The notes under the pieces: generated by a model
What the model was told of the DNA's origin: nothing
Databases searched by the model: none
Seen by the model: only the letters and a program-made list of their open reading frames with translations
In this document: positions 1-10,145 of the stretch, one piece after another
Layout of the letters: each line of letters begins with the position of its first letter
Position numbering within the stretch: the stretch's first letter is position 1
Translations under genes and position numbers: made by a program
Assembly (NCBI GenBank): GCA_024803745.1
Contig: JANJXV010000004.1
Span: 39,686,358-39,750,357, forward strand
Direction of reading: 5' to 3'
DNA: 64,000 nucleotides
Origin: Megascapheus bottae
Taxonomy: Eukaryota; Chordata; Mammalia; Rodentia; Geomyidae

Positions 1-123
1 ATCCATTCACACGTCTTCATGTCTCCCCTAGACTATGGAGAAGTCTCCCTGATTCCCTTTCTAACCACCACCACCTATAATTAATTTCTTCTACAGCATA
101 GCTGGAGAGATATTTTCTTTTCG

Positions 124-311
124 ATTTTTGCCAGTCCTGGGGCTTGAACTCAGGGCCTAGGCACTCTCCCTGAGCTTCTTTTGCTAGCGCTCTATCACTT
201 GAGCCATAGTGTCACTTCTGGTTTTTTCTATGTATGTGGTAGTGAGGAATTGAACTCAGGGTTTCATGCATGCTAGGTGAGCCCTCTACACTAAGACACA
301 TTCCTAGCCTG
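124..311 (-). mobile_element. IDL-Geo SINE
   Basis: Read on the - strand it has an ID-like left half (A and B boxes), a CACATA...AGAAAAA linker and the Geo right half ending CCAGGACTGGCAAAA. It is flanked by GATATTTTCTT copies (110 and about 320). It shares private changes with the copy at 517-699. Confidence 0.85.
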
Positions 312-327
312 ATAGCCTGATATTTTC

Positions 328-330
<3 letters not shown>

Positions 331-379
<49 letters not shown>

Positions 380-512
380 TCCTTCCTTCCTTCCTTCCTT
401 CTTTCCTCCTCCTCCCCCTCTTCCTCCTCCCCCTCTTCCTCCTCCACTTCCTCCTCCTCCTCCTCCTCCTCCTCCTCCTCCTCCTCCTCCTCCTCCTCCT
501 CCTCCTCCTTCT
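331..512. repeat. (CT)n-(CTTC)n-(CTC)n compound microsatellite
   Basis: About 46 bp of CT, then CTTC repeats to about 402, then CTC/TCC triplets to 512. It separates two SINE copies that look like a local duplication. Confidence 0.95.
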
Positions 513-516
513 CCTT

Positions 517-699
517 CAGGTCCTGGTGCTTGAACTCAGAGCCTGGGCACTGTCCTTGGGCTTTCTCAAGGCTAGCACTCTACTATTTGAGGCACAGCAC
601 CACTTCTGGCTTTTTCTATGTATGTGGTACTGAGGAATCAAACTCAGGGTTTCATGCATGCTAGGTGAGCCCTCTACACTAAAACACATTCCTAGCCTG
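517..699 (-). mobile_element. IDL-Geo SINE, probable tandem duplicate
   Basis: A second IDL-Geo copy, same orientation as 124-311. Both carry GGTGAGCCCTCTACACTAA where most copies have GGCAAGCACTCTACCACTAA, and both run into the same CCTGATA flank. Confidence 0.85.
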
Positions 700-1004
700 A
701 TACTTTCTTTTTATAATGAAATCCAAATCATGTGTCTCTTCTGATCTTTCACTGTTCTATGATAAAGTCCATATTGCAGGTGAGAGGCCCTTAAATTCCT
801 CTGATCTGATAGTCATGGCACTTATCTCACAGTATTAGAGTTGCTTCATTGCCTCTCTGCCCTACTCTGTGCTTGTTCTTGGCATCCTGCTGCCTAGCCC
901 AGGGCCTGATTCTGAAAAGCAGGGATGAATGTTATCCTCCATGTCTCCCAGCTATGCTCTTTACACCTCAGAGTCTTGTCCTATGCTCTGCCCCTCTTCC
1001 ACCT
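700..1004. other. Stretch without recognised features
   Basis: About 300 bp of non-repetitive intergenic sequence. The 61-codon open frame here has no recognisable domain and I do not call it. Confidence 0.5.
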
Positions 1005-1651
1005 GGGTTCAATTTCTGGGTACCACATACATAGAAAAAAAGCTGGAAGTGGTGTTGAGGCTCCAGTGGTAGAGCTCTAGCCTTGAGAAAGTCCAAGGAT
1101 AGTGCTCAGGCTCTGAGCTCAAGCCCAGGACTGGAAAAAGAAAATCTCTTAATCTAGCCTGGACTATAGTCCAGTCTTGAGTCCGAGCAGGAAGTGAGAC
1201 TTCATCTCAAAAATTAACTAGGAAGGGCTGGGAGTTTGGCCTAGTGGCAGAGTGCTTGCCTCGCATGCACAAAGACCCAGGTTTGATTCCTCAGTACTAC
1301 ATATACAGAAAAAAGCTGGAAATGGTGCTGTGGCTCAAGTAGTAGTAGCCCTAGCCTTGAGAAAGCCCAAGGACAGTGCTCAGGCAATGAGCTCAAGCCC
1401 CAAGAGTGGCAATAAAAAAAATTGGGACAGGTGCGGTGGCTCATGCCTGCAATCCTAGCTACTTGGGAGGCTGAGATCTGAGGATTGAGGTTCAAAGCAA
1501 GCCTGGGCACAAAAGGACCTGAGACTCTTATCTCCAATTAACCTCTAGGAAATGGGAAGTGGGGCTTGGCTCAAGGGTAGGGCGGTAGCCTTGAGCTGAA
1601 GGGCTCAGGAACAACACCCAGTTCAAGCCCCACGACCTACCCCAAAAAAAC
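1005..1651 (+). mobile_element. Cluster of three + strand SINEs
   Basis: A 5'-truncated IDL-Geo (1005-1145) begins at the B box of its left half. A short B1-like scrap (about 1150-1220, GAGACTTCATCTCAAAA) follows. Then a full IDL-Geo (1226-1424) and a full 7SL-Geo (1426-1651, GGTGGCTCATGCCTG... to the Geo half) stand head to tail. Confidence 0.85.
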
Positions 1652-1752
1652 TCTTAATCTGGTCTTTACTCTTTAATCACAACTGTTTAATATACCTCCA
1701 GATTCACTTTCATGATGATTATATATGAAACTGTTTATTCTGTCCCAACTTA

Positions 1753-1755
<3 letters not shown>

Positions 1756-1796
<41 letters not shown>

Positions 1797-1990
1797 GGTA
1801 CCAGGGTTTGAACTTAGTGCCTAGCACTTTTTTTTTTCAGCTTTTTTTGTTCTTGGCTGACAGTACCACTACCTCTAGTTGGGCAAATTTCTGGTTAATT
1901 GGAGATGGAGTCTTATGGACTTTTATTGCCTGGCTGGCTTTCAACCACAATCTTCAGCTATTAGTTTCCTAAGTAGCTAAGACATAGGTA
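1756..1990 (-). mobile_element. (TG)n and a diverged 7SL-Geo SINE
   Basis: A (TG)n run at 1756-1795 lies at the tail side of a - strand SINE. The SINE keeps the CTGACAGTA... Geo end, GTTAATTGGAGAT linker and GTAGCTAAGACATAGG of the 7SL-type head, with many changes. Confidence 0.75.
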
Positions 1991-2270
1991 TGAGCCACCA
2001 GTGTCTAATTTACAAGAAAGGTGGCATCTTATTTCAAGCCCATTTTCCTGGGAAATTCTTCTCTTTGTGGCTAAGAAAAAAGAATCTGGTATTTGGGGCA
2101 ATTTGAGGTTAAAGAGCGACATCTCTTGGAGGGGAAAGGAAGGGGCTGGTCTTAAATGGGGCGGAGACACCACGCACCTAGTGTAAGTGTTCGTCAGCCT
2201 TCTAAAGTTGTATAAAAATTGGGGGGGTGATTTTATTTTTAATTTGATATATTTTAATTAAGTAATTAAC

Positions 2271-2485
2271 TTTGTACTGATACTTGGGTCTGAACTCAAG
2301 GCCTGAGCACTATCCCTTAGCTTTTTTTTTTGCTCAAGGCTAGTGCTCTACCACTTTGAGCCACAGCTCCACCTCAGGCTTTTTGGCAGTTAATTGGAGA
2401 TAAAGGTCTCATGGACTTTCCTGCTTGGGCTGGCTTCCAACTGAGCTCCTTAGATCTCAGCTTGCTGAGTTGCTAAGATTATGAA
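2271..2485 (-). mobile_element. Diverged 7SL-Geo SINE
   Basis: Reads on the - strand as a 7SL-type head (GATCTCAGCTTGCTGAGTTG in reverse), the AGTTAATTGGAGAT linker and a Geo half. The 220 bp before it show nothing. Confidence 0.75.
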
Positions 2486-2599
2486 GTAGACAAAAGCCCT
2501 TCCTGGACTTTCCAGCATCCAGTTGCCAGAATGTGGCCAGCTGGGCTGGCTGTTGCTGGAATGTGGGGTGGGGGCATACTAAATGGGGCCATGGGAAGC

Positions 2600-2867
2600 T
2601 CACTGGGCATTTTTTAATAATAATCCAATAGAGGTAGTAACCTGATGTCATAATTTCTGTACAACTGAAAGGAATTGCCCACCTGGTGAGAAGATGACTT
2701 TAGCCCCCTGACCTTTCACATAGTTGATTAATGCCTATTTTTGTGTGTAACCAGCTATTATAAAACCCAAAGTCTCCCCTACCTTGCCATCCAAACTTCT
2801 TTCTGGTACTAGCCTGGTTTAGGACGTTGGCAATAACCCTTTTTATTCTCTCTAAAGAGTTGTCTTG
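2600..2867 (+). mobile_element. Possible LTR fragment
   Basis: Has a TATA-like TATTATAAAACC near 2756, pyrimidine-rich downstream sequence and AATAACCC before a TTTTTATT run, in the layout of a retroviral LTR. The sequence continues past the SINE at 2868. I cannot name a family, and the ends are not defined. Confidence 0.35.
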
Positions 2868-3062
2868 GCCGGGAGTGTGGCCTAGTGGTAGAGTGCTTGT
2901 CTAGCATACACGAAGCCCTGCATTCCATTCCTTGGTGCCATATAAACAGAAAAAGCCGGAAGTGATGCTGTGGGCTCAAGTGGTAGAGTACTAGTCTTGA
3001 GAAGGTTCAAGGACAGTGCCCAGGCCCTGAGTTCAAACTCCAGGAATGGCCCATGGGAGCAA
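2868..3062 (+). mobile_element. IDL-Geo SINE with target-site duplication
   Basis: A full dimeric copy (GCCGGGAGTGTGGCCTAGTGG ... AGGAATGGC) flanked by AGTTGTCTTG (2858-2867 and about 3066-3075). It splits the LTR-like sequence on either side. Confidence 0.85.
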
Positions 3063-3099
3063 AAAAGTTGTCTTGATCTGTGCTAGTCTGTTGCTGTAA

Positions 3100-3464
3100 C
3101 AATTACAGTACAGGTGTAAATCTCTTGCGCCCAAGTTGGGGGTTATAACATATGTTTTGTTGTTGTTGCTGTTGTTTTGTTGTGTTCCCCCCTCCCCGAG
3201 AAAGTGGTCTAGACTTTAATTATGTTCTTATGAGAGATTAAGGTCATTGGGTTGGGCTTGCATTTTGTCAATGTAGTTGACATTGATAATGAAACTCAGA
3301 TTCCTGGACCCTATAGGATATTTCAATCTCTAGAGACATGGAAGGGGCCTTTATATTTTAAACAACTTCTCCCAGATGATTTTGTGGAATTTCTGAGTGA
3401 GCTAGAAATCTTGCAATGTTTAACATTATTTGTTTAAAAAAATCAGCAATTATACAGTTACCCA
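3100..3464. other. Stretch without recognised features
   Basis: TTGTTG-rich low complexity at 3155-3185, then unclassified sequence. A 61-codon open frame at 3252-3437 shows no known domain and no sign of being a gene. Confidence 0.45.
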
Positions 3465-3660
3465 ATAGACCTGGATGAAAATTCCAGCTCAACTTCTTTC
3501 TGCTCAATAGCCTTGACAACTAATGAATCTTACTGATCCACCTCTCATCTGAGAATTTGGGGCTTAATATTTTATCTGATTCCAGAAGTGTTGCACAATA
3601 CAGAGTGGGAATCCAAGAAGAAATATTATTTACTATTTATAGTGTTTATTAAGCAGTGAC
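3465..3660 (+). mobile_element. MIR SINE, + strand
   Basis: Follows the MIR layout: GACCTGG...AATTCCAGCTC near the tRNA head, CCTTGACAACTAATG for the core, CTCATCTGAGAATTTGGGG for the CTCATCTGTAAAATGGGG block. Heavily diverged. Confidence 0.65.
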
Positions 3661-3699
3661 CATTCCCCTGAACGTTTCAGATCCCGTGTGTGTATGTGT

Positions 3700-4022
3700 G
3701 TGTACTGGAATTTGAATTCAAGGCCTTATGCTTGTTAGGTGGTCACTCTGCTTGACACATATCCTCAGCCCCTGACACTGATTGATATTTTGGTGCCAGT
3801 CCTGGGGCTTAAACTCATAGTCTGGGTACTATACTGTCCTTGAGCTTTTTGTTCAAGACCAGTACTCTATCACTGGAGCCACAGCTCCACTTCTAGTATT
3901 TTGATGACTATTAGAGACAAGAGTTTCATCGATTTTCCTGCCTGGCCTGACTTTGCACCATGATCTTCAGGTCTCAGCCCCCAGTATAGCTATGATTACA
4001 AACATAAGCCACTTGTGCTTGA
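3700..4022 (-). mobile_element. ID-like remnant plus old 7SL-Geo SINE
   Basis: 3700-3772 is the tRNA-like half of an ID/IDL copy (GGTGGTCACTCTGC... in reverse). 3787-4022 is a diverged two-part SINE with Geo end, AGAGACAAGAGTTTCAT linker and 7SL-type head. Confidence 0.7.
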
Positions 4023-4173
4023 CAAGCTTTATTTTTAAAGCACTGTATAAGATATTTCGGTAGAAATATTGTCCAAAAATAAAAAGATAGGTTAATCACT
4101 TCCTACAATGACTTATCAGAATCTGGGGTCTCTCTCGCCCTCTCTCCCTCTCCCTCTCTCCTTTTTCTTTTTC

Positions 4174-4370
4174 TTTTTTGACAGTCCTGGGGCTAGAATT
4201 CAGGGCCTGGCCACTGTCCTCGAGCTTCTTTTGCTCAAGGCTAGCACTCTAACATTTGAGCCACAGAGCTACTTCTGATTATTTTCTGTTTATGTGGTAC
4301 TATGGAATCAAACCCAGGGCTTTATGCATACTGGGCAAGCACTCTACCACTAAGCCACATTCCCAACCTC
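4174..4370 (-). mobile_element. IDL-Geo SINE
   Basis: Full-length - strand copy, from CAGTCCTGGGGCTAGAA (Geo end) to CCACATTCCCAACC (ID-like start), preceded by a TC-rich tail-side tract at 4130-4175. Confidence 0.85.
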
Positions 4371-4436
4371 AAAGAGTTTTTATTATGCCAACAAACATAC
4401 TTGAACTGTAAACTGTGAACTAAAATTCTCTGCCTC

Positions 4437-4568
4437 GGGGGGGGGGGGGGAGGGAAATGGGTACCAAGACATGTGAAAGGGTATCAATGTATGTGAATTA
4501 ATGCACCTTCTATCTGGCAAATATCATGTAACCCTTTTACTAATTACAATAAAAAAATAAAAAAAATT
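4437..4568 (+). mobile_element. LINE-1 3' end, short 5'-truncated insert
   Basis: A G-run, then AGGGAAATGGGTACCAAGAC...GGGTATCAATG...CTATCTGGCAAATAT and an AATAAAAAAATAAAA tail. The same 3' UTR occurs at 41206-41718 (+), 48690-49285 (-) and 61408-61541 (-). Confidence 0.8.
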
Positions 4569-4654
4569 CTCTGCCTCAACTTCACAAAAATATGAACAAA
4601 TATTAATTTTGGGCCATGTCTGCCACACTGAAACTCTTTGTGAACACCATAATT

Positions 4655-5385
4655 CTGGCAAATGGAGGGATTACAGGCAAGAGCCACCAGCACCAGGCTA
4701 ACTTTTTTTGCCAGTCCTGGGGCTTGAACTCGGGGCCTGAGTGCTGTCCTTGGGCTTTCTCAAGGCTAGAACTCTACCACTTGAGCCACAGCGCCACTTC
4801 CAGCGTTTTCTATATATGTGGTATGGAGGAATCAAACCAGGGTCTACTACTAGGCCAAACTCCCAGTCAATTTTTTTTTTTTTTTTGGTCATGGGACTTG
4901 AACTTGGGGCCTGGGAGCATTTCAACTCAAGGCCATCATCCTACCCCTTCAGCCATAGCCCCACTTCTGGTCTTCTAGTGGTTAATTGGAGATAAGAGTC
5001 TCACAGTTTTTAGTACCTGGGCTGGCATTAAATCGCAATCCTCAGATCTCAGCCTCCTGAGTAGGTAGGATTACAGGCATGAGCCACTGCACCTGTCCCA
5101 AATTTTTTTCTGCTAGTCCTGGGGCTTGAGCTCAGGGCCTGAGCAGTGTCCTTGGACTTTCTCAAGGCTAGAGCTCTACTACTTGAGTCTCAGCACCACT
5201 TCCGGCTTTTTTCTATGTATATGGTACTCAGGAATTGAACCCAGGTCTTTGTGCATGCTAGGCAAGCACTCTACCACTAGTCCAAACTCCCAGCCCCTAA
5301 TTTTTTTTTAAATAGTACTGGGATTTAAACTTAGGACCTTGTGCTTGGTAGGAAGGAACTTTATCATTGAGCCATGCCTCCTACC
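4655..5385 (-). mobile_element. Pile of five - strand SINEs
   Basis: In order: 7SL-Geo head remnant (4655-4700), IDL-Geo (4702-4870), 7SL-Geo (4870-5099), IDL-Geo (5101-5296) and an ID-like remnant (5300-5385). All lie in the same direction and nearly abut at their T-runs. Confidence 0.8.
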
Positions 5386-5389
5386 TTTT

Positions 5390-5760
5390 TTGTACACTTC
5401 CTGGTTTATTTTTGAGATAAACTCTCACTTCCTGCCTGGACTCAAGACTGGACTGTAGTCCTCCTGTTTCTCTCTTTCTGTTGTAGCTGGGATGACAGGA
5501 CACCATGTCCTGCTTCTTCCATTGAATGGAGTCTCCTGATTTTTTTTTTACCAGGCTGGTCTACAATCTTGATCTTTCCAGTTTAGCCTCCCATGTAGCT
5601 AGGGTGGCAGGCATGTACCACCACACCCTGCTATGTGTTGAGAAGGGAGGGACAAGCATGCTTAGGTTGGCCTTGAGCCACATCCTTCTGAGCTCAAGCT
5701 TCCCAGGATTCCCTGTAACTAGGATTATAGGAATGAGCTGGGTGCAGGTAGAAAAATACA
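5390..5760 (-). mobile_element. Old B1/7SL-type monomers
   Basis: Repeated patterns of CCAGGCTGGTCTACAATCTTGATC...AGCCTCCCATGTAGCTAGG are those of B1/Alu-type 7SL SINEs in reverse. Two or three diverged monomers; the boundaries are unclear. Confidence 0.6.
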
Positions 5761-5835
5761 TATTTGTCTGTATCATTTTTAAAAATTACAGCTTTGTGTG
5801 TGATACAGTGTTTTGTGCATCGTAAACTTATCGCT

Positions 5836-6080
5836 TTAAGTAGGATGAGGTAGCTTACGCCTGTAATCCTAGCTACTCAGGAGGCTGAGATCTGAGGATG
5901 GCAGTTCAAAGCCAGCCCCCGCACTAAAAAGTCTGTGAGACTCATCTCCAGTTAACCACTAGAAAACCGGAAGTGGCACTGTGGCTCAAGGGGTAGGGTG
6001 GTAGCCTTGAGCTGAAGCCCTCAGGGACAGCACCTAGGCTCAGAGTTCAAGTCCCACAACAGACCAAAAAAAAACAAACA
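5836..6080 (+). mobile_element. 7SL-Geo chimeric SINE, well preserved copy
   Basis: The 5' part (GTAGCTTACGCCTGTAATCC...CTACTCAGGAGGCTGAGATC) is 7SL/B1-like. A middle block ends CTCATCTCCAGTTAACCA. The 3' part (GTGGCACTGTGGCTCAAG...AGAGTTCAAGTCC) is the module that forms the right half of IDL-Geo. An A-rich tail follows, into which the ERV LTR at 6097 has inserted. Confidence 0.85.
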
Positions 6081-6096
6081 AAAAAACTTAACCACT

Positions 6097-6530
6097 TGTC
6101 GCTGCCCGCCCCAACGACGCATCACTTCGGAGGTGGGCTGGGAATGATCACAGACTCAAATCGCTGCAAGCAGAGGTCTTTTATTTCTCTCTCCTCTCTT
6201 CTCTGCCTCTCTCCTTTCTCCTTCTCTTTTCTCCCTTCTCCCTCTTTTCTCCCTTCTCCCTTCTCTCTTCCTTTCTCCTTTCTCCTCCCTTCCCCGGAAA
6301 CCCCACACTATTTATATTCTTTAGCAGCCAATCACAGTAGAGGTCATCTGCAAAGCAGCAAACAAACCTGGAAGAAATCTAGTGATCCACTCTATCCACA
6401 AGCATGGGAGAAACAAACCAACAAATGCAAGGAAACTTCCTGGTCAGCAAGTACTGACTCATTGGTGAGCTGCCAGGTGCCATTTTATAATCTTACTTTC
6501 TCAGGGGGCTGAAAGCAATGGTCTCCAACA
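6097..6530 (-). mobile_element. 3' LTR of the ERV
   Basis: 434 bp, TG...CA on the - strand. It holds an inverted CCAAT box (6325-6337), an AATATAAATAG TATA box (6308-6318), a long GGAGAA-rich stretch and an AATAAA poly(A) signal (6179-6186). The PPT lies directly before its start. Confidence 0.85.
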
Positions 6531-7027
6531 TCTCCTCCTTTTTTACTTTAGAAAAGAAAAGAAAGGAAAAAAAAGGAGAAGACCTAGGATATGTGGGGCT
6601 ACCATCATATCAGATCGACTGTGCCTGTCTTAGGTGTCTCCAAGCTCGTTAGTCTTCTTACCTGTCATGGGATCACCAAGTACTCTTGGCTCCTGTCTTA
6701 GGTTGATAGGCTAACAACTGGGACTTACCCGTCTCTGACTACCAGCCATCCATTTAAGCAAGCCAGACCTGAAGGAAGGCACCTGTTTCCATGGCTGCAA
6801 ACACCTGTCATATCAGCATTTGCTGTCTACATTGACTTTGCATTATTTTACACAAGCAGTATAGACATATTACAATTATAACACATAAAAAACAAACCCA
6901 AGCCAATCAATCCTGTCCACCTTTGACCAAATCCCAAAACAGTCTCAAATAAACATGTCCAATCACCCAAGGTTGGAATATCAACATGTGTCTGATTATT
7001 TGTGTACGTAGAGAGGCTGCCAAGTTA

Positions 7028-7407
7028 TCAACCTGAGCATTCCATGTTACGTCCAAGTACTTTAGACAGATTAACTGCTCGACTGAAATTGTTATATGGT
7101 ACTCCCATCAAGCAGAATCCGGAATAGGCAGCTACACAAGAGGTGCTCATCACCTGCTCCAGAATATCCAATTGTTCTTGCAATAAATCAACTCGTAGAT
7201 TAAGCATAACAATTCCAGTCCTCAGTTGGATTTTGATAAAAGATGACTGAGCCACAAAATTAGCTCTTGAGGATCCTTGACATCCAGTCCAGGAGGGTGG
7301 CCAAGACTGTTCAGGTTCCCAGCAGCGTGGTCCTCAGCGACGTTGATAGGGTCATGCATCATTGCTGCACTCGTGCTAAGCAGAAGAGCCTTCATCTTGA
7401 CCGACAT
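7028..7407 (-). pseudogene. Retroviral env (TM subunit) fragment
   Basis: The - strand frame 7255-7028 has a leucine-heptad stretch (about residues 18-38), then a Cys-containing loop, resembling the ectodomain of a beta-retroviral TM protein. An overlapping frame (7407-7222) may be further env sequence. No fusion peptide or membrane span is seen, and both frames are broken. Confidence 0.5.
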
Positions 7408-7535
7408 GCTTCTGAGGAGCCTCCACCGTCTGACGTATCAGTCTCTCCGGCACCCAAATGGGACTGTCAGCATCCTGTGGAAAAACACACACACTTCCTC
7501 TCCCCCACATGAGGACAGGGTCTGGTCCAGAAAAA

Positions 7536-7718
7536 CTATCTTTCCACAATACTAAAGGTTAAAAGCAACAATTTTAATGTCTGATGTACACGCTCTACTA
7601 TCCCTTGTCCTTGAGGATTATAAGGAATACCTGTTTTATGAACAATATCTAAAGTTGCACAAAATTGAACAAAGGATGTATATGCCACACCATTGTCTGT
7701 TTTTATAATTTTTGGCAT
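7536..7718 (-). pseudogene. Retroviral integrase core fragment
   Basis: The 60-codon - strand frame has TDNG near its start (second catalytic Asp of the DDE triad) and a downstream Glu in the [10 protein letters not shown] block. The zinc-binding N terminus, first catalytic Asp and C-terminal domain are missing. Non-functional. Confidence 0.8.
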
Positions 7719-7738
7719 CCCCTAAGAGATGTTGAAAA

Positions 7739-8110
7739 TCATTTAAAGTAATGTTTATCTTTAGCAATTTGAATTTTTTGTGGGTTAATACATGTATCCA
7801 TAATTTGATATCCCAAATACAGAATGGAAGAACCTGATTGTACATTTTCCTCAGGTATATGAAGTCCATGACTCTTTAACATATCCGACATCAAGCCAAA
7901 AAGTTGTAAAAGTAAATTTAAATTGGGGTGTGCTAATAAGACATCATCCATATAATGTATTACCATTATGTCAGGATAGCTTTCTCTAAGGGGCTTAATG
8001 GCTGCATCAACATATCCCTGACAGATTGTGGGGCAGTTAGCTATACCCTGAGGTAGGACTTTTCATTGAACTCTTTGACAAATCTCGCCTGACTTTGATC
8101 CTCCAACACT
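7739..8110 (-). pseudogene. Retroviral reverse transcriptase fragment
   Basis: The frame 7966-7739 contains YMDD (residues 5-8), the RT active-site motif, followed by the connecting LGYQI block. The region to 8110 has a CPTICQ-like block in another frame. Thumb, connection and RNase H are gone, with integrase directly after. A remnant only. Confidence 0.75.
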
Positions 8111-8535
8111 GGAAAACCCCACTCATCCCCCATTTCTATCGCTTCTACTCTTTTAGCTAACTTGTGGATAGCTAACTTGTCTCTATGCTTCTTTCCACCC
8201 GTCGTTTAACTCTTTGGACGAAAGCAAGCACTCACGGAGAAGTTGCCACATAGGAAATGCTCCTCATGGAGGTCTCCCTGTCTAAATGCTTTTTCCAAAT
8301 CTAACTTATGTAAATCCTACAGTGGTACATTAAGAAGTCCTTCATCCAAAAACCAGGGACTTACTTTTGCTATTGTATCCACATAAGCCTTAACCATGGA
8401 ATCTTTTATTTCAGTACTATTAGCTTTAAGTGAATCTTTTACTCTAAACATCCAGTTCTTCTGAACTCGTTATTCACATTTAACAACTGCAAAAACCTTT
8501 TCTTTGGCTACAATATCCGGTTTTTTGGAATCTCC

Positions 8536-8652
8536 TGAACCCACTATTCCTGGATCTTTACCAAACCCACTATTCCCGGTTCTTTACCGAACCCACTATT
8601 CCCAGTTCTTTCTGAACCCATTAATCCCGGTTCTTTACCGAACCCATTAACC
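8536..8652. repeat. 26-bp minisatellite inside the ERV
   Basis: Four to five units of about 26 bp built on AACCCACTATTCCCGGTTC plus TTTACC, with small differences between units. Confidence 0.8.
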
Positions 8653-8744
8653 ACCTTAGGCATACATTTATTTACCAAAATCTTGATAAGTATAAGGTCC
8701 AATTTTGTATTCCTTGATTGCCATCTGCTGGTAGGCCTCCATAC

Positions 8745-8870
8745 TGGAGGCTATATTTAAATACTGAGAGCAGTCTTTTTTTTATTGAGAACTTATAACT
8801 TTCATACTTATCAAGAAACAAATCTTTATGAAGTAGGAAAAGGTATTCTCATCTTATAGATGAATTCCCC
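8745..8870 (-). mobile_element. MIR-like copy, paired with 12172-12310
   Basis: TTTATTGAGAACTT...CTTTATGAAGTAGGAAAAGG...TATAGATGAA follows a reversed MIR. It shares GGCTATATTTAAAT and other non-MIR bases with the element at 12172. Confidence 0.55.
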
Positions 8871-8930
8871 AGAAGATTGGAAGAACCTGTTTTAAGTACT
8901 TCTTGCAACTGTTACTGTTTTCTTTACTTT

Positions 8931-9080
8931 TCTTCCCTCCCTCCCTCCCTCCCTCCCTCCCTCCCTCCCTTCCTTCCTTCCTTCCTTCCTTCCTTCCTTC
9001 CCCTTTCTTCTCTTTTCTATCTCTCTCTCCCTCCCTCTCCTCCCCCTTTTCCCTCATTCTTCTTTTCTTTCTCTCTCTTT
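8931..9080. repeat. (TCCC)n-(TTCC)n polypyrimidine tract
   Basis: TCCC repeats (about 8934-8968), TTCC repeats (8969-9000), then mixed TC to 9080, all pyrimidine on the + strand. Similar tracts occur at 36125-36337 and 39566-39672. Confidence 0.95.
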
Positions 9081-9096
9081 TCTTTTCTATATCTTT

Positions 9097-9210
9097 CAAG
9101 ACAAGGTCTTGCTATGTTACCCAGGCTAGCCCCAAACTCTTGAGTTTGAAGGATCCTCTTACCTCTGCTTCCTGAGTTGCTGAGACTATACATGTGTTTT
9201 ACCTTGCTGG
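9097..9210 (-). mobile_element. B1/7SL-type SINE monomer
   Basis: AAGACAAGGTCTTGCTATG, ACCCAGGCTAGCCCCAAACTC and TTCCTGAGTTGCTGAGACTA match a B1/Alu-type monomer in reverse, without a Geo half. Confidence 0.75.
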
Positions 9211-9284
9211 GGTGAGAATATTTTTAACACCCAAGGTGATGTAGAAGGTCATGTGTGTATGGAACCTTAGATAATGAAGACAAC

Positions 9285-9520
9285 TATTCTAACAGATAGG
9301 TGCATTCATTCAACAAATATTTGTAGAGCATTTACTATGGCCTAGGTGCTAGGGATGCAGAGATAACCAGGTCAGACAAATTCTGTCTTCACAAATATTT
9401 GATTCTAATGCAGTAGGCAGAAAGCAAATAAGTCAATATGATCTCCAAAAATGGTGATACCCAGCAAAATGAAGCAGGAAGGAAAAGTGATGGCAGAGGG
9501 AGCGTGTTATTTTTGAGAGA
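9285..9520 (-). mobile_element. Ancient LINE 3' fragment (L2-like)
   Basis: TTCATTCAACAAATATTTGTAGAGC...ACTATGGCCTAGGTGCTAGGG...ATGCAGAGATAACCAGG is the pattern of old LINE 3' ends shared across mammals. The exact family is unsure. An ID-like remnant follows at 9603-9680. Confidence 0.5.
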
Positions 9521-9680
9521 TAACCTTGTATATACATCTGAACAAGTTGAATTTTGCTGACAAAATGTAGGCACTGAGCAAACAACTTTCCTGCAGCATA
9601 TTGTGCGCAAACGTTTGTACAAGGTTTGAATGCAAGGCAAGTGCTAGGCTGGCATTCTATCCTGAACTACATCCCCAACC

Positions 9681-10145
9681 CTTTTTCTTTTTTTATATTT
9701 CATATTTTATTCAATTTTAATATGGTTTTCATTATTAACTCTTAAAACAAAATGATTTCCAGTCTAAAAAACAATGCACTGACTACATAATTCCCCCAAC
9801 TCTTTTTCTTTTTAGCTGGTGTCTCTGATTTTTGCCTATCAGTTTTCCTTGGGTAGCCTTTTGAGTAGCTGAGATTACAAATATAAATTGTTCTGCTCGG
9901 TCTTTATGCAATCTTTTCAACATGTATGAGGTATGTGCTGGAAATGCCCTTCATTTTACTAATAAGCATTCAGAAACAGAGAGAAATGGAACTGGTGTCC
10001 AAAAAGCCACAAGTGGTGTACTTTCATACCACTTTATAACTTTTCAAAGTTCTTTTGTGTAAATGGAATAATATATGCAGAAATGCTTTTGTATGATGCT
10101 TTGTGGTTACAAATATGTAACTGGGTAAATTATAGCTACTTTAAT
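9681..10145. other. Mostly unclassified, one SINE remnant
   Basis: 9790-9905 looks like the head of an old - strand SINE (TTTTGAGTAGCTGAGATTACAA). The remainder shows nothing I recognise. Confidence 0.4.

Larger units (their letters stand above)
6097..8740 (-). mobile_element. Endogenous retrovirus, deleted, one LTR left
   Basis: A beta-retrovirus-like provirus on the - strand. Downstream order on that strand: reverse transcriptase (to about 7739), integrase (7718-7536), env-like (7407-7028), polypurine tract (6531-6546) and 3' LTR (6097-6530). No 5' LTR or gag was recognised. RNase H and the first part of integrase are missing between 7739 and 7718, and frames are broken throughout, so it is a dead relic. 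Confidence 0.8.

Noticed and set aside
8536..8652. CRISPR-like repeat array
   Set aside because: Units are contiguous 26-mers without unique spacers, in a mammalian ERV.
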